A stretch of 64,000 bases of DNA from UBA6244 sp963676875 (GTDB lineage: Bacteria; Bacteroidota; Bacteroidia; Bacteroidales; F082). The position numbers were made by a program, and so were the translations under genes. The DNA is taken from contig OY781436.1 of the NCBI GenBank assembly GCA_963676875.1, positions 4,464,001-4,528,000 of the forward strand, written 5' to 3'. Within the stretch, counting starts at the first letter, position 1. Each line of letters starts with the position of its first letter. Of this stretch, positions 53,472 through 63,026 are shown piece by piece. The notes under the pieces are model-generated. The model ran no database searches. It worked only from the letters and a program-made list of their open reading frames with translations, and was not told where the DNA came from.

Positions 53472-54538
53472 TTCATCCAGATAGCAGAACCATTGGGTGG
53501 ATGAAGCAGGTAGCTGCTGAAAATAACTATTCAGATATTACACTTATCGAGAAATCAATCAGAGCATTCTCTTTGCTTGAATCACTGGTTTAATCAGGTT
53601 GTCCATTTGTGTTTAAGGGTGGTACCGCCTTAATGCTTCACCTGGATAGTGCCAAAAGGCTTTCCATTGATATTGACATTATTTGTCCCCCTGGAACAAA
53701 CATAGAGGAATTTATTCAACAATACGCTCAGGAATACGGTTTTGACGAAGTAAAGTTAGTCGAAAGAATTACCGCTCACAACATACCCAAAACACATGCA
53801 AAATTCTTTTATCAGGTAATTTATATTACCAATTCCGAAACGGAATCCATCCTTTTAGATGTCATGTTTGAAGACATTCATTATCTTAAGGTTAAACCTA
53901 TACCCATTCAAAGTCGTTTCTTAAAATTGTATGGAGAGCCGGTAATGGTAAATGTCCCAGGCATAGCCGATTTGTTAGGAGATAAATTAACGGCTTTTGC
54001 TCCAAACACAACCGGAATACCCTATTTCAAAGGCACGAAGGACTGTTCAATGGAAATCATAAAGCAACTCTACGACATTGCCTCCCTGTTTGATGTAACA
54101 AACGATCTAACAGTCGTTTCCGAAACGTTTAAGAAATTTGCTGCCATTGAATTGCAATACAGAAACCTGGATTCACAAAATATTGATCAGGTTCTTGATG
54201 ATATTTATCAAACATCACTTACTTTATGTCTGAGAGGTCACATAGAACCGGCGACTTTCAAGTTACTTCAAACCGGGACTAAAAGAATACAAAGTTTTAT
54301 TCACAGCGAAAAATACAATATCGATAGCGCCATAGCCAATGCAGCCAAAGCAGCCTATTTATCTGTTTTGATCGGCAAGGGAATTTCATTCATTGATCAT
54401 TTTGATCCACTAAAAATTGAAGAACTGCGTGAGGCCGTCATTAAGGAGCCACTACCAACAAAACTTAATAAACTCAAAAAATCCAGTATTGAAGCTTTCT
54501 ATTATTGGTACAAAATAGGCGAAATGCTAAACCAGTAA
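53468..54538 (+). pseudogene. AbiEii-type nucleotidyltransferase toxin, interrupted by in-frame TAA
   Basis: The frame opens at ATG 53468 (MIHPDSRTIGWMKQVAAENN) and stays in register to 54538, but codon 42 (53591-53593) is TAA. The family sequence around it would read LESLV-x-SGCPFVFKGGTALML, so one codon seems changed to a stop. After it, the nucleotidyltransferase core FKGGTALMLHL...LSIDIDI (GG(T/S) and DxD motifs) and VNVPGIADLLGDKLTAFAPN remain intact for 309 codons. A GTG at 53609 could restart translation but would drop the N terminus. I consider the toxin probably inactive unless suppression, restart or a sequence error is involved. Confidence 0.8.
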
Positions 54539-54562
54539 AGTACATAGCACAAAACAAACCAA

Positions 54563-55097
54563 CCCCCACTCAGCCTAGTTTGCAACTACGCTGTTCTATT
54601 ACAACGTATCTATCTCAATCAGCCCGCTAAGTTCTGAAAAATTTCCGGCATTTGAATTCAAATAATCATGCTCACACTCAACAATTCCTGCCCTGACAGG
54701 ATTTTGATGAATATAGTCTCTTCTGCTTTCTGGCTGTTCTTTAATTGCCTTTAAAATGACTTTTGATGTGTACTTTTTATAATCCCTCACAATATCCGAC
54801 AGGTTGTTTTCCAAACTCAAAATACAGTGCCAATTGTTGCTCATAATAACATAAGTATGCAATTTAAGTTTTTATAAGTCCTGCAGTAGTTAAAACTCTC
54901 AATCAGTATATCGCGATAACGCTTGCGTGTAAAGATATCTGCCCAGCCTACCACCTGGAATGTTAAAAAATGTACCGCATTTTGATCCCTTATTTGATAA
55001 CTTTCTGACATAGATAGCACAAAGATAAATATTATGAAGATAGGAAAGCGTAGTTGCACTTGTCTGCCTAAGGCATGAAACTACGCACAGAGTGGGG
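54563..55097 (-). mobile_element. Relic of REP-associated transposon (right copy)
   Basis: A 535-bp element with CCCCCACTC at one end and the complementary AGTGGGG at the other. Hairpins lie just inside both ends: GCCTAGTTTGCAACTACGC on the left; GCGTAGTT...AACTACGC with an inner TGCC-TAA-GGCA stem on the right. It contains a broken Y1 transposase gene. Confidence 0.78.
54599..55011 (-). pseudogene. REP-associated Y1 transposase, frameshifted and deleted
   Basis: The N-terminal half (MSESYQIRDQNAVHFLTFQVVGWADIFTRKRYRDI) and the C-terminal half (HTYVIMSNNWHCILSL...YIHQNPVRAGIVE) lie in different frames, joined near 54860 by a one-base slip. The HUH motif reads NNWH where relatives have NHxH. 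The segment between ESRR and DYIHQNP lacks about 55 residues present in intact relatives (inferred from memory of the family). It cannot make a working transposase. Confidence 0.85.
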
Positions 55098-55251
55098 TCA
55101 GTATCACTGGAATATCCACTCATATCATGAATACATATTGATGTCATTTTTCTTACAGGCCAACAACATCATCATCAACCCTTCCCATCAAGCCTCATTT
55201 CAAAAATTAACTAACATCCGGTCAAATCAAACACCCAAAGAAAAACATCGC

Positions 55252-55259
55252 TATATTTG
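55252..55259 (+). promoter_or_regulatory. -7 box of pntAB
   Basis: TATATTTG matches TAnnTTTG, 33 bp before the chosen pntA start and overlapping the first bases of the longer frame. Confidence 0.6.
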
Positions 55260-55292
55260 TGTCAAATAAAAATCCATTTATACAATTTATCT

Positions 55293-56828
55293 ATGAATAT
55301 TGGTATCCCAGTAGAGTTGTCACAACAGGAATTACGTGTTGCGGCTACTCCTAAAACAGTGCAGCGTATGCAAAAGCAAGGCTTCACTGTTTTTATTGAA
55401 AAAGGAGCCGGAGAAAGAGCAAATTATGCCGACAAAGAGTTTGAAGATGCAGGTGCACACTTAGTAGCAAATGCCAAAGAACTCTACAAGACAGCAGACA
55501 TTGTGCTTAAAGTACTTGCTCCTACCGAATCGGAAATAGAACTCATGAAACCGGAGACAGTAACCCTGAGTTACTTGTGGCCGGCTCAAAATCCCGAACT
55601 TCTCAAATTACTGGCAGCTAAAAAGATCAATGCCATCGCCATGGATGCCATTCCGCGTATTTCGCGGGCTCAGAAAATGGATGTGCTTTCCTCTATGGCC
55701 AATATTGCGGGTTATCGATCTGTTATTGAAAGTGCCAATTATTTTGGACGCTTTCTTAATGGACAGATTACTGCTGCAGGTAAAGTAGATCCTGCAAAGA
55801 TATTGGTAATAGGTGCAGGAGTAGCCGGACTAGCTGCCATTGGAACAGCCAATAGTCTGGGTGCCATAGTAAGGGCTTTCGATACCCGAAAAGAGGTAGC
55901 TGAACAAATCCAAAGTATGGGTGCCCAGTTCCTCACGGTTGAAATAGAGGAGGATGGTTCCACAGATTCGGGCTATTCTAAGGTGATGAGTCAAGCCTTT
56001 ATCGATGCGGAGATGGAGCTGTTTATGCAGCAGGCTAAAGAAGTAGATATCATCATCACCACGGCTCAAATACCTGGGCGTGAGGCGCCAAAGTTGATAC
56101 TTGATTATCATGTGGCAGCCATGAAACCCGGCTCTGTTATTGTTGATTTGGCAGCTTCCACAGGAGGTAATTGTGTTCTCACAAAAAATGGCGAAGTAAT
56201 CAAAACTGATAACGGCATAACCATAGTGGGCAAATTGGATCAACTCCCCAATCAAGCCAGTCAGTTATATGGAAATAATCTTTGTCATTTGCTCGATGAT
56301 ATGGGTAAGAATGACAATTTCAACATAGACATGGATGATGATGTGGTAAGCCGTGCCATGGTCACCTATAATGGTAAGATCAATTGGCCGCCCAAACCAC
56401 TTCCTGTGAGTCCGCAAGCCAAAAAAACGGAGGAGGTTAAGCCCATCAAGTCAGGCCCAACACCTGAAGAAATTTCTAAAAAGAAAGCTGCTTCCACTAT
56501 CGTTAGTTTGGCAGTCATTGGCGCCTTACTCTTCCTATTAGGCAAAGTTGCTCCTGCTGATTTTATGGGGCATTTCACCGTATTTGTGCTGGCTGTTTTT
56601 GTAGGCTGGCAGGTCATCTGGAATGTTTCACACGCGCTTCACACGCCTCTCATGGCGGTTACCAATGCCATTAGCGGCATCATCATTATTGGAGGTTTAT
56701 TACAAACCACCGGTAATCTCTCCGACCCCATTACCATCATTGCTTTTGTAGCTATTTTGGTGGCCAGCATCAATATTGTGGGTGGTTTCTTTGTAACACA
56801 TCGTATGTTGAAAATGTTTAGAAAATAG
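55293..56828 (+). CDS. pntA: NAD(P) transhydrogenase subunit alpha
   Basis: A 511-aa fused-type PntA. N-terminal alanine-dehydrogenase-like domain (GIPVELSQQELRVAATPKTV), NAD-binding Rossmann domain with ILVIGAGVAGLAAIGTANSLGAIVRAFD, and after a Lys/Pro linker near residue 385 about four membrane helices (STIVSLAVIGALLFLLGKV to ILVASINIVGGFFV). With PntB it uses the proton gradient to reduce NADP+ with NADH. The start at 55293 is used instead of 55257 because the promoter overlaps the longer frame. The pntB gene follows 8 bp downstream. Confidence 0.97.
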   Translation: MNIGIPVELSQQELRVAATPKTVQRMQKQGFTVFIEKGAGERANYADKEFEDAGAHLVANAKELYKTADIVLKVLAPTESEIELMKPETVTLSYLWPAQNPELLKLLAAKKINAIAMDAIPRISRAQKMDVLSSMANIAGYRSVIESANYFGRFLNGQITAAGKVDPAKILVIGAGVAGLAAIGTANSLGAIVRAFDTRKEVAEQIQSMGAQFLTVEIEEDGSTDSGYSKVMSQAFIDAEMELFMQQAKEVDIIITTAQIPGREAPKLILDYHVAAMKPGSVIVDLAASTGGNCVLTKNGEVIKTDNGITIVGKLDQLPNQASQLYGNNLCHLLDDMGKNDNFNIDMDDDVVSRAMVTYNGKINWPPKPLPVSPQAKKTEEVKPIKSGPTPEEISKKKAASTIVSLAVIGALLFLLGKVAPADFMGHFTVFVLAVFVGWQVIWNVSHALHTPLMAVTNAISGIIIIGGLLQTTGNLSDPITIIAFVAILVASINIVGGFFVTHRMLKMFRK

Positions 56829-56836
56829 GAGGAGAT

Positions 56837-58231
56837 ATGATAACAGCACAAATTCAAACGGCAGCATACCTCTTCGCCAGTATTCTATTTATACTAAGCT
56901 TAGGCGGATTAGCGTCACAAGAATCAGCAAAGAGAGGCGTTTTATACGGAATCATTGGTATGGCTATCGCTGTTCTCTCCACCGTTTTAGGGGATAAAGT
57001 CGAAGGCCATATATACATACTCATAGCTATTGCCATTGCTTCGGTAATCGGTATAATAGTAGCACGAAAGGTAGAAATGACTTCCATGCCACAATTGGTA
57101 GCCATCCTCCACAGCTTTGTGGGATTGGCAGCCGTACTGGTGGGATTTGGTTCTTACCTTGATCCTGAAACTCATCTTCTGGTTGGTGCAGAACACACCA
57201 TACACCTGGTGGAAGTATTTATTGGCGTCTTTATTGGAGCCATCACTTTTACGGGTTCTATTGTAGCCTGGGGAAAGCTGGATGGTAAAATCATGAGTAA
57301 GCCTTTGGCTTATAAAGGAAGACATATTGTCAATATTATCCTGGTCATTATTACCATTGTTTTAGGGGTTTTGTTTGCCATGGAGCCCGGTACCGATGGA
57401 TTAATGTACCTCTATATCATGACGGCCATTGCATCGTTTATTGGGGTGATGTTGGTGATGGCTATTGGTGGCGCAGATATGCCGGTGGTAGTCAGCATGC
57501 TCAATTCGTATTCAGGATGGGCAGCGGCAGCAGCCGGGTTTATGTTGGGTAACGACTTACTCATTGTAACCGGTGCATTGGTAGGTAGCTCCGGAGCCAT
57601 CCTCTCTATCATTATGTGCGAAGCCATGAATAGAAGCTTCCTCTCCGTTATTTTTGGCGGATTTGGTGATACCCCACAAGGCGAAGCCAAAGCCATCGAA
57701 GGAGAGGTAACAGCAACCACTCATGAAGAATTGGCCGGATTATTGAAAGAAGCCAAATCGGTAGTTATTGTTCCCGGTTACGGAATGGCTGTGGCCAAAG
57801 CTCAATATCCTGTGAAAGAATTGGTGGACTTACTACAAAAGAATGGAACCAAAGTACAGTTTGGCATTCATCCGGTTGCAGGTAGATTACCGGGACATAT
57901 GAATGTATTATTGGCTGAGGCCAATGTGAGCTACGATATCGTCATGGAGATGGAGGAGGTGAATCATGATCTTCCGGATACAGATGTGGTCATGGTTATT
58001 GGAGCCAATGATATCGTAAATCCGGGCGCTGAAGAAGACGATACGAGCCCCATTTACGGCATGCCGGTCATCCAGGTATGGAATGCCAAAAATGTCATTG
58101 TAATGAAGCGTTCCATGGCCACGGGTTATGCCGGCGTTCAAAACCCCTTATTTTATAAAGAAAACACGGATATGCTCTACGGAGATGCCAAGGAGAGTGT
58201 GGATAAAATAAATATGGCTTTGAAGCAATAA
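56837..58231 (+). CDS. pntB: NAD(P) transhydrogenase subunit beta
   Basis: A 464-aa PntB with about nine membrane helices (residues ~1-265), including the proton-channel region (IAILHSFVGLAAVLVGFGSYL with its His). The C-terminal NADP(H)-binding domain III follows: VVIVPGYGMAVAKAQYPVKEL, HPVAGRLPGHMNVLLAEANV, VMVIGANDIVNPGAEED and VMKRSMATGYAGVQNPLF. Together with PntA it forms the proton-translocating transhydrogenase. A strong terminator follows. Confidence 0.97.
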   Translation: MITAQIQTAAYLFASILFILSLGGLASQESAKRGVLYGIIGMAIAVLSTVLGDKVEGHIYILIAIAIASVIGIIVARKVEMTSMPQLVAILHSFVGLAAVLVGFGSYLDPETHLLVGAEHTIHLVEVFIGVFIGAITFTGSIVAWGKLDGKIMSKPLAYKGRHIVNIILVIITIVLGVLFAMEPGTDGLMYLYIMTAIASFIGVMLVMAIGGADMPVVVSMLNSYSGWAAAAAGFMLGNDLLIVTGALVGSSGAILSIIMCEAMNRSFLSVIFGGFGDTPQGEAKAIEGEVTATTHEELAGLLKEAKSVVIVPGYGMAVAKAQYPVKELVDLLQKNGTKVQFGIHPVAGRLPGHMNVLLAEANVSYDIVMEMEEVNHDLPDTDVVMVIGANDIVNPGAEEDDTSPIYGMPVIQVWNAKNVIVMKRSMATGYAGVQNPLFYKENTDMLYGDAKESVDKINMALKQ

Positions 58232-58261
58232 GGCTAATTTCCATTGTAAAACTTAAGAAAG

Positions 58262-58296
58262 AAAACCTGAGGTGATTGCTCACCTCAGGTTTTTTA
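58262..58296 (+). terminator. Terminator of pntAB
   Basis: AAAACCTGAGGTGA and TCACCTCAGGTTTTTT form a perfect stem with a four-base loop and a T run. Confidence 0.92.
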
Positions 58297-58435
58297 GTTT
58301 TATCTTAAATTAACTACCGATCCCCTCTCCTACTCCTTTGAGCCCAGCGGTTACGAGGATGCCCTTGCTCCCACTAGTGGACACGCCCTCGTCCATATTT
58401 GCCATGCCATAACCCAAATATGCCTTCCCGGTGAC

Positions 58436-60829
58436 TTACTCATACCGTAGCGACTCCACCGGATTCCTTCGGGAGGCGGTGTAGGTTTGCCAACTTACTG
58501 TTATTAAAGCAATTATAATGGCAAGCAGACCTGACAAAGCAAAGATCCACCAACTAATTTCGGTTTTAAAAGCAAAATTCTGCAACCACTTATAGGAACT
58601 ATAATAGGCTAATGGCGTGGCTATTACAAAGGCAATAACTACCCACCGAATAAAATCTTTGTTCAGCAGAACAAGTATTTCTATCGTTTTGGCTCCATTC
58701 ACCTTTCTTATCCCTATTTCCTTTGTGCGCTTTTCGGTCATGAATATGGAAAGCCCCAAAAGCCCGAGGCAAGCTACAATAATGGCCAAAAAAGAAAACG
58801 CATTGATGAGTTTTAACAATAACAGCTCAGAAGCGTATTGAGCATTCATTTGTTGGTCGAGGAATGAATAAACAACCGGTTGACCGGGATAAATTTCTTC
58901 CATTTTATTATGAATCGCGGCAATGGTTTCCTTTGTTTTATTTGGCTCAAAACGGGCCAGGACATATCTGTTGACCCGATCGTTGGGTCCCCGCACAAAA
59001 AAGGCAAAATTCTCTATTTCAGAATGGAGTGAAGTATAGTGAAAATCGTCCACCACACCTATGATTTTAAAGTCGGTAAGATCAGCTTCATCGGAAGGGC
59101 TCCTGTTGTCAGAAAAATTTCCTGTAGCTATCTGTTCGTCAGAAAACACGGACTTCAATTTGTTGTAGAATGTTCGGTTAATAATCCACCCGTCCGTTGC
59201 ATGCTCTTTAAGATCAGTAGTATAAAGTATAGGTTTGATTTTCAATGTTTGTATGGCATATTTATCGATAAAACCAAACTTAAACGGGAATGAATGCTCT
59301 CCTGCTGTAAAGGTCATATCCTGAAATTTGCTTCCCGGATAATGATTAGCTGTAGCCGTGCTCGTAATACTTGGTTCCTTTAACAGCTCGGCCCGGAATA
59401 GTTTTATCTTTTCATTTACCTGGGGTATTCTAATTGCTACAACATTCTCGCCGGAATAGCCCAATTCCTTATGCTGAATATAATTCATTTGTTTGTTGAC
59501 CAGCAAAGCAAAACCTGTCAGGGCAATAACCATAACAAACTGGAAGACAACCAATGGTATGGCCACCTTCATTCCCACAGGCTGAACATATTCCTTTATA
59601 ATGGTTTGCGTTTTTACAATGTTTAATGAACTGAGAACAGATACTACCGCCACAACTACCAAAAACGAACAAGTAGAAATAACCCAAAATTCAACACTTT
59701 GAAATGGAATTTCCCATTGGTCGAAATAGTGCTTGGCAAGATATAACTTTAGGCTGACCAACAGAGTAAAAGCAATTAGAAAACCAAGGCTTACCGACAA
59801 TAGGACCTCAATGGCTGTTTGTAAAAACAGATGGTTTTTATTCCCACCCAACGACCTGATAATCAAAGTCGATTTCCGGTAGTAGGTACTTCTGGCAATG
59901 TGCATAATAACGAAATTTACTATGGCTATAACAAATATTAAAAAGCCTACCAACAGCAGAATATTGAGCGACGAACGGCGAATGGTTGGCTGCTTTTCGT
60001 CCGATAAGCCCTGTGTAAAATGTATATCGCCCACAGGTTGCAAATGATGATTTATGGCCTCCAATGGCGGACCATGCACTGCACCCAAAATCGGTTCCAA
60101 TTTTGTTTGAAGACTCTTCTCCAAAGCAGGAATATCAACATGAGGGTATAATTTTACATAAACCACACCACCGAAGACTTTACGTGACTTCACATTTTTC
60201 ACGGTTGGCTCGAAATGTCCTTTCTGAGAAAGTAATAGGTCGATTTTTATATGCGACGCTTCGGGCAATGGTTCTATTATGGCAGTTATGGTATACACAA
60301 TCAGGCTGTCCTGATTGGCTGTGAATGAGCGCAACATCACTGTTTTTCCCAAAGGGTCGCTGTTAGGGTATAGTTTTGATGCAAACCCGGGTGTTACCAT
60401 CATCGTGTTAGGTTCGTTGATGGACTCGCAGTTTCCGGAAATCACGTTTATCGAAAAATAATCCAGAAACGATTGGTTGACAAAGGCGGCGTCCGTTGAC
60501 TTAATTTTAGCCCCATTTACAAATACATCTTCAATATTATGCTTGTTGTAAATTGTTGTATGTGACTCAATTTCCGGATAATCACCTAAAACATCATCAA
60601 AAGCTGCAAAGGTGTTTGTGTTGTAGGTTCCATCACCATATCGGGTAATAATGCGATAGCTATTTTCACCATTGGGGATATATTTGTCGAAACTAAAATG
60701 ATGAAACGTAAATAACAGAATGGCCAAACTAACAGCCATGGCAATACCCAGACCTCCAATATTGATGGCCGAATAGGCTTTAAACATGAGTAAGCGTTGG
60801 AAGGCTATTTTTATACTTTTATTAATCAT
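58436..60829 (-). CDS. FtsX/MacB-type ABC transporter permease
   Basis: A 797-aa permease of the Bacteroidota two-unit type. N-terminal helix (AYSAINIGGLGIAMAVSLAILLFTF), MacB-like periplasmic domain, three helices around residues 280-440 (LNILLLVGFLIFVIAIVNFVIM), a second MacB-like domain, and a C-terminal FtsX domain (FSFLAIIVACLGLLGLSIFMTEKRTKEIGIRKVNGAK). The ATPase partner is not in the window. A related permease lies at the right edge with the same C-terminal RRNPVESLRYE tail, so tandem duplication is likely. Export or mechanotransmission of an unknown substrate. Confidence 0.92.
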   Translation of the reverse strand: MINKSIKIAFQRLLMFKAYSAINIGGLGIAMAVSLAILLFTFHHFSFDKYIPNGENSYRIITRYGDGTYNTNTFAAFDDVLGDYPEIESHTTIYNKHNIEDVFVNGAKIKSTDAAFVNQSFLDYFSINVISGNCESINEPNTMMVTPGFASKLYPNSDPLGKTVMLRSFTANQDSLIVYTITAIIEPLPEASHIKIDLLLSQKGHFEPTVKNVKSRKVFGGVVYVKLYPHVDIPALEKSLQTKLEPILGAVHGPPLEAINHHLQPVGDIHFTQGLSDEKQPTIRRSSLNILLLVGFLIFVIAIVNFVIMHIARSTYYRKSTLIIRSLGGNKNHLFLQTAIEVLLSVSLGFLIAFTLLVSLKLYLAKHYFDQWEIPFQSVEFWVISTCSFLVVVAVVSVLSSLNIVKTQTIIKEYVQPVGMKVAIPLVVFQFVMVIALTGFALLVNKQMNYIQHKELGYSGENVVAIRIPQVNEKIKLFRAELLKEPSITSTATANHYPGSKFQDMTFTAGEHSFPFKFGFIDKYAIQTLKIKPILYTTDLKEHATDGWIINRTFYNKLKSVFSDEQIATGNFSDNRSPSDEADLTDFKIIGVVDDFHYTSLHSEIENFAFFVRGPNDRVNRYVLARFEPNKTKETIAAIHNKMEEIYPGQPVVYSFLDQQMNAQYASELLLLKLINAFSFLAIIVACLGLLGLSIFMTEKRTKEIGIRKVNGAKTIEILVLLNKDFIRWVVIAFVIATPLAYYSSYKWLQNFAFKTEISWWIFALSGLLAIIIALITVSWQTYTASRRNPVESLRYE

Positions 60830-60969
60830 ATCAAATTAATTATCGATTGTTCATATTTTAACGCATTAACCGGATTAACATGGGCTGCTACTTTTGATAA
60901 GTAACAAGCGCTCGACTTTGGTCCCTTATTGGGGCTTTTTCAAGACCACCTTGTCAGCGGGCGGATTCT

Positions 60970-62895
60970 TTAATCTATAATTTGCAACTTTTTACTAATT
61001 ATTCCTTCATCTGATATCAATCGGTAATAATATAAGCCGGCAGGCAACTCACCATTATCAAAACTAATTTGATGCTTACCCTTTATATGAACTTGATTAG
61101 TCAGCGTAAAAAGTCTGTTACCCAACTGATCATAAATACAAACTTTAGCGTGTTGAGATTTGCTTAAATAAAATTCAACAACCGTATTACCGGTGAAGGG
61201 ATTAGGATAATTCTGCATCAATTGATTCTCAGATTCATTAAAACTCAATTCGTCTATCCCAACTATTATTTCAGGGTCTCGCATTAAAATCCAATCGTTG
61301 GGGTCAATCACGAGATCATCAGCCAGGCTCATGGCTACAGTCCCATATCCGTTTACCATTTCTACTGTATATGCGTCACCATTAATCGTAATGGGAACAT
61401 TTAGATCTAACGGAACATTCTGCTCAGTTAACCATTCAAAACTTGTTTGGTCAGTTTCTCTGGTTACGCTCAATTGTGGGAAGCTAGACTCTCTGAAAAA
61501 GACAGACCAGAATGGGTCTAACTCAACACCTGCAACCTCCTCTGCCTGGATTTTTAAATCTTCTGTATCGACCAATCTGCATTGCCTTCCATCCTCATTT
61601 CCTAAATCATCAGGATCGGGATAGGCCCATCTTTTTAATAATTCAAAGAATTGATCGTCGCCTAGATGATATCGTAACGTGTGCATCACACTGGCTCCTC
61701 TGGTGTATGGATCGAGAAAGCTAAATGCATTTTCAGCAGTCATTTCTTCATATGGAGCCAATGGAGAAGGATTAAAAATAGGTTGATGATCTCTCATAAA
61801 ATCGAAATAGGATTCCATTCCGGATAGTCGCTCCACATACAAAGCCTCAGTGTAAGTTGCAATTCCTTCGTGTATCCATATATCGGCCCAGTTCTTGGCA
61901 GTCAACAAATTACCCCACCATTCGTGGGCTAACTCATGCAAATGTATATAGTCGTACCCCCATTCATTGATGGTAAAATCATGGCCGTAGGCAATGATAG
62001 TTTGGTGTTCCATGCCCCAATAAGGCGCTTGTGCCCAACCGTGTTTATCCGTTCCGAATGGAAAAGGGCCACAAATTTCTTCCATAAAGTCAAATTCTTG
62101 TTGGAAGACATCCATATGATTTACTGCAGTCTCATAATCCTCAGGTAGCACCCAAAATCTAAAAGGAATATCATTGCCGATGGTGCTTTCATATTCATCT
62201 TCAATCAACAAGAAATCGGCAGCATAAAAAGTCACATTATAATTATTGATAGGAACAGATACAAACCAATGATAGGTTGATGTATTATCGCCATTATCCT
62301 CAAATCCTAAGTACTGACCATTGGATACACACAACAAAGGATGAGGCACTGTAAGGCTTATATTCATAGAATCTGGTTCATCCGACGGGTGATCTTTACA
62401 AGGCCACCATATATCTCCACCCTCAAATTCACAAGCCACACCTATCCATGGCTGACCAACTGATGTAGTATCCCAGACAAAACCAGTTAATCCATTGCCA
62501 GTTCGCGGTGTACCACTATAGAATATTTTACAGCTAATCACGTCATCAGTATTAACATTTTCCGGAATATTAAATTCCAGGAGCTCGTTTTGATGCGTAT
62601 AAGCTACCTGCTGAAAATTTGAATTATTAATACTCATTTCAATATTTGAAACAAGAAAAACATCATCCAAATCCAATAAAAGAATATCAATGGGGTCGAT
62701 GACGGTCACTTGACACAATAGTGAACCATCTATGGTCTGAGTCTCTGGATCAATACTCAAATCTAAATTATAGTAGGTTACATCGTAGGCCGCTTGTTCC
62801 GGTTTTAAGGGTCCGCCGGAATCTGCAAAAGAAATATTTGACAATGCCATTAGAATGAATGTGATGAGGACAAATTGGAAGTGTATTGCTTTCAT
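60970..62895 (-). CDS. M1-family metallopeptidase with T9SS sorting domain
   Basis: A 641-aa secreted peptidase. Signal peptide (MKAIHFQFVLITFILMALSN...), M1 N-terminal beta domain, exopeptidase motif YWGMEHQ (residues 293-298, a variant of GAMEN), and zinc site HELAHEWWGN with His320, Glu321, His324 plus the downstream Glu343 in IHEGIATYTE. The last ~85 residues starting LMQNYPNPFTGNTVVEFYLS are a type IX secretion sorting domain. It is probably exported to the surface to trim peptides from the N terminus. The HEAT-like C-terminal domain of larger M1 enzymes is missing. Confidence 0.93.
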   Translation of the reverse strand: MKAIHFQFVLITFILMALSNISFADSGGPLKPEQAAYDVTYYNLDLSIDPETQTIDGSLLCQVTVIDPIDILLLDLDDVFLVSNIEMSINNSNFQQVAYTHQNELLEFNIPENVNTDDVISCKIFYSGTPRTGNGLTGFVWDTTSVGQPWIGVACEFEGGDIWWPCKDHPSDEPDSMNISLTVPHPLLCVSNGQYLGFEDNGDNTSTYHWFVSVPINNYNVTFYAADFLLIEDEYESTIGNDIPFRFWVLPEDYETAVNHMDVFQQEFDFMEEICGPFPFGTDKHGWAQAPYWGMEHQTIIAYGHDFTINEWGYDYIHLHELAHEWWGNLLTAKNWADIWIHEGIATYTEALYVERLSGMESYFDFMRDHQPIFNPSPLAPYEEMTAENAFSFLDPYTRGASVMHTLRYHLGDDQFFELLKRWAYPDPDDLGNEDGRQCRLVDTEDLKIQAEEVAGVELDPFWSVFFRESSFPQLSVTRETDQTSFEWLTEQNVPLDLNVPITINGDAYTVEMVNGYGTVAMSLADDLVIDPNDWILMRDPEIIVGIDELSFNESENQLMQNYPNPFTGNTVVEFYLSKSQHAKVCIYDQLGNRLFTLTNQVHIKGKHQISFDNGELPAGLYYYRLISDEGIISKKLQIID

Positions 62896-63026
62896 AAAAA
62901 TATAATTTATAGATTGTTAACAAAAAAATCAAATTATTTTTGTCGTTAATTTTAGTCGCTTTTAAACATATTATTTATCATTATTTCATTTTCAGGACGC
63001 TAATAGCATCTCCAATCCACACACCT

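Noticed and set aside
52749..54538. Cassette nine of the integron-like array
   Set aside because: No GTT/AAC edge pair or attC-like palindrome surrounds the AbiE-like genes; they are flanked by transposon relics instead.
54899..55147. 82-aa minus-strand frame across the transposon relic end
   Set aside because: It overlaps the transposase N terminus in the wrong frame and extends over the terminal hairpin.
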